Source: Mycolicibacillus koreensis
Lineage (GTDB): Bacteria; Actinomycetota; Actinomycetes; Mycobacteriales; Mycobacteriaceae
Assembly (NCBI RefSeq): GCF_002104795.1
Contig: NZ_NCXO01000003.1
Span: forward strand, 85,094-149,093
Direction of reading: 5' to 3'
DNA: 64,000 nucleotides
The first letter of the stretch is position 1. Each line of letters starts with the position of its first letter. Positions 40,071 to 49,800 of the stretch are shown here, in pieces. Made by a program: the position numbers and the translations under genes. The notes under the pieces are model-generated. The model was given only the letters and a program-made list of their open reading frames with translations. It was not told the DNA's origin and did no database searches.

Positions 40071-40077
40071 CGGGTGG

Positions 40078-41124
40078 TCACCGCCGGGCCCGATGGGCCG
40101 TCGCCCGCCGGGGCGCCCGCTCCAGCGCCGGGCCCGCCTCGGCGGCCCCGCCGTGCTTCTCGTAGGCGTCGACGATCTCGGAGACCAGGCGGTGGCGCAC
40201 CACGTCGGCGCTGCTGAGCTCCGCGAAGTGGATGTCGTCGATGTCGCCGAGCACCTCGGCGGCCGCGCGCAGCCCGGAGCGGGCCCCGCCGGGCAGGTCC
40301 ACCTGGGTGACGTCGCCGGTGACCACGATCTTGGAGCCGAATCCCAGCCGGGTCAAAAACATCTTCATCTGTTCGGCGGTGGTGTTCTGCGCCTCGTCGA
40401 GGATGATGAACGCGTCGTTGAGGGTGCGCCCCCGCATGTAGGCCAGGGGGGCGACCTCGATGACCCCGGAGGCCATCAGCTTGCCGATCAGCTCGGGATC
40501 CATCATGTCGTGCAGCGCGTCGTAGAGCGGACGCAGATAGGGGTCGATCTTCTCGCTCAGGGTGCCCGGCAAAAATCCGAGACGTTCGCCGGCTTCGACC
40601 GCCGGACGGGTGAGGATGATCCGGGTGACTTCCTTGTTCTGCAGCGCGTTGACCGCCTTGGCCATCGCCAGATAGGTCTTGCCGGTGCCGGCGGGCCCGA
40701 TGCCGAACACGATCGTGTGCGCGTCGATGGCGTCGACGTAGCGTTTCTGGTTCAGCGTCTTGGGCCGGATGGTCTTGCCGCGCCGGGACAGGATGTCGAG
40801 GCTGAACACCTCGGCGGGCGACTCGTTGTCGGCGCCGACGAGCATGGTGACGCTGTGGCGCACCGCGTCGGGGGTCAGCGGCTGGCCGCCGGCCACCACC
40901 GCGATGAGCTCGGTGACGACCCGTTCGGCCAGTGCCACATCGGCGGGTTGGCCGGTGACGGTGACGACGTTGCCGCGCACGTGCAGGTCGGCGGCGAGCA
41001 GCCGCTCCAGCTCACGCAGATTGCCATCGGCCGAACCGAGCAGGCCCATGACGAGGTCGGGGGGGACATCAATGCCGCTGCGAACCTGCGAAGAGGACGC
41101 GGCGTCGGTCTCGCGAAGCGTCAA
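40078..41124 (-). CDS. phoH: PhoH-family ATPase
   Basis: A 348-residue PhoH-like P-loop NTPase, usually encoded next to ybeY. It has Walker [12 protein letters not shown] and Walker [10 protein letters not shown]; the N-terminal KH-like segment (residues 20-90) suggests RNA binding. A TTG start at 41124 is used (TTG ACG CTT CGC), with AGGAA about 12 bases upstream; ATG alternatives lie well within the conserved domain. It corresponds to Rv2368c. In M. tuberculosis a few small genes lie between phoH and rsmE; here the gap is 85 bp with no gene visible. Confidence 0.93.
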   Translation of the reverse strand: MTLRETDAASSSQVRSGIDVPPDLVMGLLGSADGNLRELERLLAADLHVRGNVVTVTGQPADVALAERVVTELIAVVAGGQPLTPDAVRHSVTMLVGADNESPAEVFSLDILSRRGKTIRPKTLNQKRYVDAIDAHTIVFGIGPAGTGKTYLAMAKAVNALQNKEVTRIILTRPAVEAGERLGFLPGTLSEKIDPYLRPLYDALHDMMDPELIGKLMASGVIEVAPLAYMRGRTLNDAFIILDEAQNTTAEQMKMFLTRLGFGSKIVVTGDVTQVDLPGGARSGLRAAAEVLGDIDDIHFAELSSADVVRHRLVSEIVDAYEKHGGAAEAGPALERAPRRATAHRARR

Positions 41125-41209
41125 GAGTGGTCTGTTCCTGCTCTCGGATCGGCCAATGTGATGCCCTTGAGTCTACCGCCGGGACCGTGGGGAGCGGGCT
41201 GTGCCGGGC

Positions 41210-41956
41210 TCAACCGGTCCAGCGGGGGGTCAACACCCCCAGCGCGCCCAACGCCACCGCCGCCGCGGTGGAGGTGCGCAGCACCGTCGGGCCCAGCCGC
41301 ACCGCGGTGGCGCCGGCGGCGGTCAGCCTGGCCAGTTCGTCGTCGCCGAGCCCGCCCTCGGGCCCGACCAGCACCAGCACCGCGGTGGCCGCCTGCAGGC
41401 CCACCGCGGTGAGCGCGGTGTCGGCCGATTCGTGCAATGCCAACACCACCGCGCCGGCCTCGACCTGCGCGGCGATCCGGTCGACCAGCGCGGCGGTGGT
41501 GCTGAGCTGCGCGACGGCGGGGATGTGCGCGCGCCGCGACTGCCGGGCGGCCGCGCGCGCCACCGCCCGCCAGCGCCGCACCCCCTTGTCGGCCCGCGAG
41601 GCATCCCAGCGGGCCACGCACCGCGCCGCCGCCCACGGCACGATGACATCGGCGCCGGCCTCGGTGGCCAGTTCGACGGCCAGCTCGGAGCGCTCCGATT
41701 TCGGCAGTGCCTGCACCACGGTGACCGGCGGCGCCGGCGGGGGCACCGACCAGCGATCGCGGACGCGGGCGCGCAGTTCCCCGCGGGCGGTGTGTTCGAC
41801 CACGCAGTGCGCCAGTTCGCCGGCGCCGTCGCCGAGCAGCAGCTGTTCGCCGCGGCGGGTGCGCCGCACGGTGGCGGCGTGGAAGCCCTCCTCACCGGTG
41901 AGTTCGGCCAGCTCCCCGGCCTCGGGCAGCGTGTCGACGTAGAACAGCCCCAGCAC
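41210..41956 (-). CDS. rsmE: 16S rRNA (uracil1498-N3)-methyltransferase RsmE
   Basis: A 248-residue SPOUT-type methyltransferase that methylates U1498 of 16S rRNA using S-adenosylmethionine. The N-terminal PUA-like domain precedes the trefoil knot; the knot signature reads [12 protein letters not shown] and LRTSTAA near the C-terminus. It starts at GTG 41956, 9 bp downstream of dnaJ2. It corresponds to Rv2372c. Confidence 0.95.
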   Translation of the reverse strand: MLGLFYVDTLPEAGELAELTGEEGFHAATVRRTRRGEQLLLGDGAGELAHCVVEHTARGELRARVRDRWSVPPPAPPVTVVQALPKSERSELAVELATEAGADVIVPWAAARCVARWDASRADKGVRRWRAVARAAARQSRRAHIPAVAQLSTTAALVDRIAAQVEAGAVVLALHESADTALTAVGLQAATAVLVLVGPEGGLGDDELARLTAAGATAVRLGPTVLRTSTAAAVALGALGVLTPRWTG

Positions 41957-41965
41957 GGCGGTGGG

Positions 41966-43108
41966 TCAGCGGCCGCTGAACGTTTCCCGCAGCCGGCTGA
42001 ACAGCCCGCCGCCGGTGCCCGCCGCCTGGGTGCTGCGCACCTCGGCGACGTCGCGGTCGCGGTGTTCTTTGAGCTGGTGCAGCAGCGCGGTGTCGGTGCC
42101 GTCGAGGCGCTCGGGCACCACCACCTCGACGTGAGCGTGCAGGTCGCCACGCACCCCGGACCGCAGGTGCGGCATGCCGCGCCCGCGCAGCGTCAGCACC
42201 GCCCCCGGTTGGGTGCCGGCGGGGATGGTGATCTCGGTGGGTCCGTCGAGGATCGCCTCGACGGTGACGGTGGCCCCCAGGGCGGCGTCGACCATCGGCA
42301 CCGAGACGGTGCAGTGCAGGTCGTCGGTGTCGCGCACGAAGATGTCGTGGGGCTGTTCGTGGACCTCGACGTAGAGGTCGCCGGCCGGGCCGCCGCCGGG
42401 GCCGACCTCCCCCTGGGAGGCCAGGCGCACCCGCATGCCGTCACCGATGCCGGCCGGGATCTTGACGCTGATCTCGCGGCGGGCCCGCACCCGTCCGTCG
42501 CCGGCGCAGCGGGTGCACGGGTCGGGGATGACTTCCCCGACGCCGCGGCAGGTGGGGCAGGGCCGGGAGGTCAGGACCTGCCCGAGCAGCGACCGCTGCA
42601 CGCTTTGCACCTCACCGCGCCCGCCGCAGGTGTCACACGCCATCGGCGTCGAGTCGCCGTTGGTGCCGCGGCCCTGGCAGCGGTCGCAGAGCACCGCGGT
42701 GTCGACGGTGACCTGTTTGGTGACCCCGGTGGCGCATTCGGCGAGGTCCAGCCGCACCCGCAGCAGCGAATCCGAACCCGGGCGCACCCGCCCGACCGGG
42801 CCGCGGCTGGTGGCCCCGCCGCCGAAGAACGCCTCGAACACGTCGCCGAGACCGCCGAACCCGCCGAACCCGTTGCCGGCCCCGGCGGCGTTGTCCAGCG
42901 GGTCACCGCCGAGATCGACGATGCGGCGCTTCTCCGGGTCCGACAGCACCTCGTAGGCGACGCTGACCTCTTTGAACCGTGCCTGGGCGGTTTCGTCGGG
43001 GTTGACGTCGGGATGCAGTTCCCGGGCGAGCCGTCGATAGGCACGTTTGATCTCCGAGTCGCTCGCACCGCTGCTCACGCCGAGCAGACCGTAGTAGTCG
43101 CGTGCCAA
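41966..43108 (-). CDS. dnaJ2: Chaperone DnaJ2
   Basis: A 380-residue type I Hsp40. The J domain has the HPD motif ([11 protein letters not shown]), followed by a Gly/Phe-rich stretch, four zinc-finger repeats CxxCxGxG ([32 protein letters not shown]), and the C-terminal substrate-binding domains. The start is a TTG at 43108, giving the expected N-terminus (M)[10 protein letters not shown]. It lies just downstream of hrcA, separated by a short tandem repeat. It corresponds to Rv2373c. Confidence 0.96.
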   Translation of the reverse strand: MARDYYGLLGVSSGASDSEIKRAYRRLARELHPDVNPDETAQARFKEVSVAYEVLSDPEKRRIVDLGGDPLDNAAGAGNGFGGFGGLGDVFEAFFGGGATSRGPVGRVRPGSDSLLRVRLDLAECATGVTKQVTVDTAVLCDRCQGRGTNGDSTPMACDTCGGRGEVQSVQRSLLGQVLTSRPCPTCRGVGEVIPDPCTRCAGDGRVRARREISVKIPAGIGDGMRVRLASQGEVGPGGGPAGDLYVEVHEQPHDIFVRDTDDLHCTVSVPMVDAALGATVTVEAILDGPTEITIPAGTQPGAVLTLRGRGMPHLRSGVRGDLHAHVEVVVPERLDGTDTALLHQLKEHRDRDVAEVRSTQAAGTGGGLFSRLRETFSGR

Positions 43109-43120
43109 CGCCTTGCCTTT

Positions 43121-43172
43121 CCTGTCTGACCCTGTCTGGCCCTTGTCTGGCCCTGTCTAGTCCTGTCTGGCC
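43121..43172. repeat. Tandem 10-11 bp repeat between hrcA and dnaJ2
   Basis: Five imperfect units of CCTGTCTGGC lie head-to-tail in the plus strand: CCTGTCTGAC, CCTGTCTGGC, CCTTGTCTGGC, CCTGTCTAGT, CCTGTCTGGC. The block lies between the hrcA stop and the dnaJ2 TTG start, i.e. in the dnaJ2 leader. On the mRNA strand it reads as repeated CAGACAGG. The unit is not a ribosome site itself; function is unknown. Confidence 0.7.
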
Positions 43173-43200
43173 GTCTCCGGCGGCGCGGTGCGGCTCCCGA

Positions 43201-44244
43201 TCAACGGGACCCGAGCACCTCACCGATGTACATAGCAACCGCGGCGACACTGGCGATGGTTCCCGGATAGTCCATCCGCGTGGGCCCCACCACACCCATG
43301 CCGCCGTAGATCGTGCCGCTGGACCCGTAGGCGGTGGACACCACCGAGGTGCCGGCCATCTGTTCGGCTTCGGTCTCCTGGCCGATGCGCACCGTGACCT
43401 TGCCGGCCTCCTGCTGGGCCGCCAGTAACCGTAACACCACCACCTGCTCCTCCAGCGCCTCCAGCACCGAGCGCAGCGAGCCGCCGAAGTCGGCGGTGTT
43501 GCGGGTCAGGTTGGCGGTGCCGCCGAGCAGCAGCCGCTCCTCGGTGTGTTCGACCAGCGTCTCCAACAGCACCGTCGCGGAGCGGCCCACCGCGTCACCG
43601 AGTCCGCCCGTCGGCCCGTCGGCCCGTTCGAAATGGCCGGCCAGGTCCGCCACCGCCACCGACGCGGCGGAGAGCTTCTTGCCGTCGAGTGCCTGGCCGA
43701 GCAGTTCCCGCAGCTGGGCGAGCTGGTGCTCGTCAATGGTGTCGCCGAGTTCGACGATGCGTTGGTCGACCCGGCCGGAATCGGTGATCACCACCATCAG
43801 CAGCCGTGCCGGGGTGAGCGCGATCACCTCCAGGTGGCGCACCGTCGACGACGACAGCCGCGGGTACTGCACGATCGCGACCTGCCGGGTCAGCTGCGCC
43901 AGGGTGCGCACCGCCCGGCGCAACACGTCGTCGAGGTCGACGCCGGACTCCAGGAACGACAGGATCGCGCGACGCTCCGCCGACGACAGCGGCTTGACGC
44001 CGTTGAGGCGGTCGACGAACTCCCGGTAGCCCTTCTCGGTGGGGACCCGCCCGGAGCTGGTGTGGGGTTGGGCGATGTAGCCCTCGGCTTCCAGCACCGC
44101 CATGTCGTTGCGGACCGTGGCCGACGACACCCCCAGGTTGTGCCGCTCGACCAGCGACTTCGACCCCACCGGCTCCTGGGTGTTGACGAAGTCGGCGACG
44201 ATGGCACGCAACACCTCCAAGCGGCGGTCATCGGCGCTGCCCAT
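43201..44244 (-). CDS. hrcA: Heat-inducible transcription repressor HrcA
   Basis: A 347-residue repressor of groE/dnaK-type operons that binds CIRCE elements and depends on GroEL for activity. The N-terminal winged-helix has [23 protein letters not shown]; the C-terminal GAF-like domain contains the [29 protein letters not shown] segment. The start is ATG 44244, with AGGAGG upstream (44253-44258 on the reverse strand). No CIRCE is visible here. It heads the hrcA-dnaJ2-... run. It corresponds to Rv2374c. Confidence 0.97.
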   Translation of the reverse strand: MGSADDRRLEVLRAIVADFVNTQEPVGSKSLVERHNLGVSSATVRNDMAVLEAEGYIAQPHTSSGRVPTEKGYREFVDRLNGVKPLSSAERRAILSFLESGVDLDDVLRRAVRTLAQLTRQVAIVQYPRLSSSTVRHLEVIALTPARLLMVVITDSGRVDQRIVELGDTIDEHQLAQLRELLGQALDGKKLSAASVAVADLAGHFERADGPTGGLGDAVGRSATVLLETLVEHTEERLLLGGTANLTRNTADFGGSLRSVLEALEEQVVVLRLLAAQQEAGKVTVRIGQETEAEQMAGTSVVSTAYGSSGTIYGGMGVVGPTRMDYPGTIASVAAVAMYIGEVLGSR

Positions 44245-44394
44245 CGGCGCTTCACCTCCTCGGTCACGCACGGTCGTGTCCAGTTTACGGCCCTCGCCAG
44301 CGGTTTTTTCCTGCCATCACCGTCGGCGGCTAGCCTTACCGACCATGTGTCCGTGTCCGTCGCCGCTCCCCCGCTGACACCCGGCGGTTCTCCC

Positions 44395-44736
44395 GTGATC
44401 TTCAAAGGTGTCCGCGAGGGCAAGCCCTACCCCGAGCACGGGCTGTCTCATCGGGACTGGTCGCAGATCCCGCCCCGCCAGTTACGCCTGGACGAGCTGG
44501 TGACCACGACGACGGTGCTGGCGCTGGACCGGCTGCTGTCGGAGGATTCGACGTTTTACGGCGACCTGTTCCCGCACGCGGTGAAGTGGAAGGGCGTGAT
44601 CTACCTCGAGGACGGGCTGCACCGTGCGGTGCGCGCGGCGCTGCGCAACCGCACGGTGCTGCATGCCCGTCTGTTCGACATGGACGTGCTGGGCGTCCAC
44701 TCCGGGGTCCTCGACCCCGACACCGGGCCGGGCTGA
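44395..44736 (+). CDS. Conserved hypothetical protein (Rv2375-like)
   Basis: A protein of about 113 residues starting at GTG 44395 (VIFKGVREGKPYPEHGLSH); an in-frame GTG at 44347 would add 16 residues. It is charged and soluble. The stretch [16 protein letters not shown], with DG-H-R-RAA, faintly recalls ParB/Srx-type nucleotide-binding folds, which is only a suggestion. It is highly conserved at this position in mycobacteria (Rv2375). It is divergent from hrcA, sharing a 150-bp intergenic region, and converges on cfp2. Confidence 0.8.
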   Translation: MIFKGVREGKPYPEHGLSHRDWSQIPPRQLRLDELVTTTTVLALDRLLSEDSTFYGDLFPHAVKWKGVIYLEDGLHRAVRAALRNRTVLHARLFDMDVLGVHSGVLDPDTGPG

Positions 44737-44773
44737 GCCGGCCGCGGCGGCGCACGCCGTCAGCCCGGACCCG

Positions 44774-45298
44774 TCAGTTGGGCAGGCGCCCCACGATGGC
44801 TTCCACCAGCTCGTCAGCGGTGTCCTGAGAGAGCATCCAGCCGTTCTCATTGACGAACGTGACGTTCTTCTCGATCGGCGCGGGGATCTTGGGCCCGGTG
44901 ACCGTGACGTCGGCGCTGACGGCGTTGTCCCCGGTCGACTGGATGTTGTCGGCGGTGAACGTCAACGGCAGCTCCCCACGCCGACCCGCCTGACGCAACT
45001 TGTGGTCGAGAACGTTGGCCTGGTGGCGTTTCAGCCCACCGGCAACCAGATCGCTCTTGAGCTCGTCGGAGGTCTCGGGGTCGACCAGGTTGTCCAGCAG
45101 GCCCGTCAGGGTCTCCGCGGTCGGCAGGTCGGCATCCGGCGCCGGGCTGGGCGGCGGGTCCAGCGGCAGCGGGCTGTCGAACACCACCGGCTGTACCGCC
45201 GGCACCGGTGACGCGGCGACGCTCATCGAGGCCAGCCCCGCAGTGCCCAGGACGGCCACGGCCGCCACGCTGGTGGCGAAGATCTTCGTCGTTGACAT
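44774..45298 (-). CDS. cfp2: Secreted low-molecular-weight antigen MTB12/CFP-2
   Basis: A 174-residue exported protein. Residues 1-30 form a Sec signal peptide (MSTTKIFATSVAAVAVLG ... AS), then a Pro-rich segment (PLPLDPPPSPAPDADLPTAE) and a small domain resembling the MTB12 fold that ends DELVEAIVGRLPN. The start is ATG 45298 with AAAGGGA upstream. It corresponds to Rv2376c, a T-cell antigen of M. tuberculosis; its molecular role is unknown. It is divergent from the SagB-type gene over 169 bp. Confidence 0.93.
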   Translation of the reverse strand: MSTTKIFATSVAAVAVLGTAGLASMSVAASPVPAVQPVVFDSPLPLDPPPSPAPDADLPTAETLTGLLDNLVDPETSDELKSDLVAGGLKRHQANVLDHKLRQAGRRGELPLTFTADNIQSTGDNAVSADVTVTGPKIPAPIEKNVTFVNENGWMLSQDTADELVEAIVGRLPN

Positions 45299-45467
45299 GA
45301 TTCGGTGTCCCTTTCGTGTCCACGTGTGTGCGGAGAACTCATCCACAGCTAACACGACCGGTGTCGTGCCCCGCGGTGGTCTCGTTACAACATGCAGGCC
45401 ACAGCGGTGCCCGGCGACCGGATCGGCCGCGCGCGAAACACCCGGCGGCACCTGAAATAGTGACCGT

Positions 45468-46835
45468 ATGGCCTACCCGCAACAGACCGGCTACGCGTTT
45501 CGCCACGGGGTGCGCTGCCTGGTCACGCGTGCCGGTGCGGTGCTGCTCGATCCGCCGCACTCGCAGAAGCTGGCGGACCTGGCACCCGCGCAGCTGCAGG
45601 CGCTGAAAACGTTGAATCTCGGGCCCGCCACCCTCGCCGAGCTGTCCGCGGAACCGGACCGCGCGGTGGTGGGCGGCCTGATCGACCAACTCATCGGGGG
45701 CGGATGGTTGGCCATCGCCGTGCGCAGCGACACGGCGCATCACTACTCGATCGCGCCGTTCGGCCCCGGCACAGAACCCGCGTCGCCGCCGCCGGAGCAC
45801 GCGGTTCTGTCGAAATTCGCGGTCTTGCACCGGGATTCCACCGGTTTGGTGTTGGAGCATCCGCTGGCGTCGTGTGACATGGCTATCCACGACCACCGGC
45901 TGCTGGTCGTCCTGGGCGATCCGCGCGCCCTGTGCCCGGAGGTGCCGGAGGCGGTGGCGGCGGCGTTTCGTGCCGATCTGCACCGGTTCGGTTTCCTGGT
46001 CGCCGCCGGCAGCGAGGACGCCGACACCGCCGAATTCACCGACGTCGGCTGGGACGCCCCGGATCTGTGGTTTCATCGGCGCAGCACGCTCGGCGAGCGC
46101 ATCGTCACCTGGGACCGGTTCGGGCCCACGAAATGGGCGGCCGGGCGGTTCGCCCAGCCGCCGGCCCGCCGCGACACCTATCCCGGCGAACCCGTCGTGT
46201 TGCCCCGACCGGATCTGGCGGCCCGACGCAGCGACGACGCGCCCCTGACCGCGGTCGTGGAGGACCGGGTGTCCACCCGCACCTTCGACGACACCCGTCC
46301 GCTCACCGCCGACCAGCTCGGTGAGCTGCTGTATCGCACGGCACGGACCCGCCGGACCGAGACGGTCGGTCCCGGCGAGCAGTTGCTGTCCCGTCCCTAT
46401 CCGTCGGCCGGCGGGGTCTACGAACTGGAGCTGTACCCGGTGGTGCGCACCGTGGTGGGCGTCGAACCCGGGATGTATCATTACGATTCGTTCGATCATG
46501 TGCTGCGCCCGGTCGCCGCGGCGGATTCACCCGCGGTGGCACGGTTGATCAAACCGGCGGCGGCGACCCTGGTCGGTGGCGCGGAGCCGCAGGTGCTGCT
46601 GGTGATCGCCGCCCGCCCCGGGCGCATCCTGTGGACCTACGAGCAGATCGGTTACGCGCTGATCCTCAAAGACGTCGGTGCGCTGATGCAGACGCTGTAT
46701 CTGGCGGGAACCGCGATGGGCATCGGGGTCTGCGCCCAGGGGTTCGGCGACACCGCGGCGTTCACCGCCGCCACCGGCGTCGATGAGCGACAGGAGTGCA
46801 GCGTCGGCAGCGTCGTCGTGGGGTCCCGCCGCTGA
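45468..46835 (+). CDS. SagB-type flavin-dependent dehydrogenase (azoline oxidase family)
   Basis: A 455-residue protein. The C-terminal half (about 225-450) is a SagB-type nitroreductase fold with an FMN-binding VEDRVSTRTFDDTRPL, then PYPSAGGVYELELYPVV and WTYEQIGYALILKDVGALMQTLYL. The N-terminal 85 residues (FRHGVRCLVTRAGAVLLD ... LIGGGWLAIAV) look like a PqqD/RRE-type winged-helix domain. Family members oxidise thiazolines or oxazolines to azoles in RiPPs and some NRPS pathways using FMN. Here it stands next to an NRPS whose cyclisation domain makes an oxazoline, converging on it with 9 bp between stops. It may act on the siderophore or on an unlinked peptide; that is inference. From memory, no such gene lies at this position in M. 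tuberculosis. Confidence 0.83.
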   Translation: MAYPQQTGYAFRHGVRCLVTRAGAVLLDPPHSQKLADLAPAQLQALKTLNLGPATLAELSAEPDRAVVGGLIDQLIGGGWLAIAVRSDTAHHYSIAPFGPGTEPASPPPEHAVLSKFAVLHRDSTGLVLEHPLASCDMAIHDHRLLVVLGDPRALCPEVPEAVAAAFRADLHRFGFLVAAGSEDADTAEFTDVGWDAPDLWFHRRSTLGERIVTWDRFGPTKWAAGRFAQPPARRDTYPGEPVVLPRPDLAARRSDDAPLTAVVEDRVSTRTFDDTRPLTADQLGELLYRTARTRRTETVGPGEQLLSRPYPSAGGVYELELYPVVRTVVGVEPGMYHYDSFDHVLRPVAAADSPAVARLIKPAAATLVGGAEPQVLLVIAARPGRILWTYEQIGYALILKDVGALMQTLYLAGTAMGIGVCAQGFGDTAAFTAATGVDERQECSVGSVVVGSRR

Positions 46836-46844
46836 GACCGCCGG

Positions 46845-49800
46845 TCAGCGACCGGCCATGACCTCCTCGTCGCTGAGCGCGGCGACTTCGAGGTAGAGCC
46901 GGGCGATCTCGCCCAGCCGGCCCGGTGCCGCGCGCTGAGCATCCCGCTCGGCGAGCCGCCGGGCCAAACCCGCCACCGTCCTGGTCGCGAACAGGTCGGC
47001 GACCACAGCGTGGTCGATGTCCAGCCAGTCCCGAACCCGGGCGATCAGCGTCGTCGCCAACACCGAATCACCGCCCAGGGCGAAGAAGTCCCGGTCCACC
47101 CCGATCGAATCGACCTCGAGTACTTCGGCGGTGATCGCGGCCAGGGCGGCCTCGACGTCGGTGCGCGGGTCGGCCCCGCCGGTGCTGTGGTGCTCAGGGG
47201 CGACCGACGCGGTCAGCGCGCGACGATCGTGTTTGCCGTTGGGGGTCAACGGGATCTGTGGGAGCACGACGACCCGGGAGGGCACCATGTAGGCTGGCAA
47301 CCGATCCGCGGCGACCGCGCTGACCGTGTCGGCGTCGATGCGCGCGGTGTCCCCGGCGACGACGGCGACCAACTGCGGTGCCGCGCCGGTGAGGACGACC
47401 GCCACCGCCTGGCGCACCCCGGGCGCGGCACGCAGCGCATGCTCCACCTCACCGAGTTCCACGCGGTGGCCGCGCAACTGGACCTGGTTGTCGGCGCGGC
47501 CGAGGAACTCCACGGTGCCGTCGGGCCAGTAGCGCGCCAAATCCCCGGTGCGGTACCACCGCATCCCGTCGTGGTCGACGAACCGCTGTGCGGTGCGCTC
47601 CGGATCGTTGCGGTAGCCGGCGGCGACGTTGACGCCGCCGACCCAGAGTTCTCCGGTCACCCAATCGGGGCAGTCGCGGCCCGTCGGCGACACCACCCGG
47701 CACCGGGTGTTGGGCAGCGGGACCCCGAACGGCACGGTCGTCCACGACGCCGGCGGCTGCCCCGACACTTCGCAGATGGTGTTGTGGATGGACGCCTCGG
47801 TGGAGCCGCCGAGGCCGGCGAAACGACAGCCCGGCACCTGGTCGGCCAGTCGGCGAGCCAGGTCGGCGGGAACCCAGTCACCGCCGAGGATCACCGCCCG
47901 CAGCGACCGCCCGAGGCGCTGGTCGTCGAGGTTGAGGATCATGTCGAGCAGGCTGGGCACGCAGTTGAGCACCGACACCCGGTGGGTGGCCAGCACGTCG
48001 ACCCAACTGGTGGTCGCGGCCCGCTGGTCGGCGTCGAGGACCACCACGGCGCCGCCGGCGGAGAGCATGCCGAAGATGTCGTAGATCGACAGGTCGAATT
48101 CCAGTGCCGACAGCGCCAGCGTCCGGTCCGCCGCGGTGACCGCGAACCAGGTGTTGAGGGTGTCGATGGTGTTCATCGCACCGCTGTGGCGGCCCTCCAC
48201 GCCCTTGGGGGTTCCGGTCGACCCGGACGTGAAGATGACGTAGGCGATGCTGTCGGGGTCCGGCAGGATCGGGGCGGGAAGCGGGTCGGGATGCGTTGCG
48301 GCCGCTGCGATCTCCACGACCACGATGTCGTGGCCGAACTCGGCGGCGCCGTCGGCGGTGATCACCGCGACCGCCTCGGCGGTGGCCAGGATCGCCTCGC
48401 GCCGGGCCGGGGGTTGGTCGACGCCGATCGGCACATAGGTGGCTCCCGCGGCCAACACCCCGAGCACGGCGAGCACCTGGTCGGGTCCTTTGGGCAGGTG
48501 CACCGCCACGGTGTCGCCGGGGCGCACGCCGCGTCCCGCGAGTGTCCCCGCCACGGCGAGCGCGGCGCGGGCGAGCTCGCCGTAGCTCCACCGGTCGCTT
48601 CGCGGCGCCGCGCCCCACAGCACCGCGGGCGCCTCCGGGTGGGCGCCGGCATGGTCGAAGAACCCTTCGTGCAGGCAGCGGCCGCTGACCGGGAGGTCGG
48701 TGGCGTTGACGGCGGCCCGGGCGTTGGCCTGTGCGGCCGGCAACCGGGCGGCGGCTTCGGCCTGCCATCCCGCCTCCCCGGCCGCCAGGCGCTCCACCGC
48801 GTCGGTGAAGTGGGCGAACATCGCCTCGATGACACCGTCGGGGAACATCTCCGCCCGCACATCCCAGTTGAGCAGCAGGCCACCGTTGACCTCGGTGATC
48901 TGGGCGTCCAACAGCACCTGCGGTCCCTGCGACACGATCCACACCGACTCGCCGAACGTCTCGGCCACCACGTCGGCGAACAACTCCCCCAGGTCCAGGG
49001 CACTGGTGAACACGATCGGCGCCAACACCGGTTCACCGCGGTACCGCCCGAGATCGCGCAGCACGTCCAAACCGGTGTAGCCGCCGTGGGCGGCGCCCTC
49101 GTACAGGCGTCGCTGCAGCTCCCGGGCCCGGTCGACGACGGCGACGTCGTCGCTGACGTCGACGTCGAGAAGCACCGAGGAGGTGAAATCGCCGATCACC
49201 CGGTCGATCTCGGGGTGTACGGGTTCCCGCTGGAACAGGGGGATGTTCAGCAGGAAGTGCGGTTGTCGGGACCAGCCGCCGAGGGTGTCGGCGAACACCG
49301 CGGCGACCGCCATGGCCGGGGTGATCGCGCGTGCATGGGCGGCGGCCGTCAACCGGTGTTTGTGCTCCGGGCTCAGCCAGTGCGCGTGACGCACGGTGCG
49401 ACGCGTGCCGAAGGCCGCGGTGCTCGGCAGCTCCGGCGCTGCCGGCAGGGCCGGCAGCCGCTGGTGCCACCACTGCCGGTCGGATTCGCCCACCGCGGGG
49501 TCGGCGGCGTGTTCGGTGCGGTACTGCCGGTAGGTGTACGACGGCGCGGTGAGCTTCTGCCCGCGGTACAGCGCCGCCAGCTCGGCGACCAGGGTGCGGT
49601 AGCTCATGGCGTCGGCGGCGAGCATGTCGACGTCGAGGTGCAGCCTGCTGGTCTGCTCGTCCAGCCGGGTGAGCGTGACATCGATGACCTGACCGTGCTC
49701 GACGTCGAGGCGCTGGTGGGTTTTTCGGTCGCGGAGTTCGCTCAGTGTCGCTGCGACGGTGTCGGGCTCCGTGCCCCGCAGGTCCAGGGTGTGCAGCGGC

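Noticed and set aside
44346..44394. Upstream GTG start (44347) for the Rv2375-like gene
   Set aside because: The extra 16 residues are low-complexity and the conserved protein begins near VIFKGVREG, though this is not decisive.
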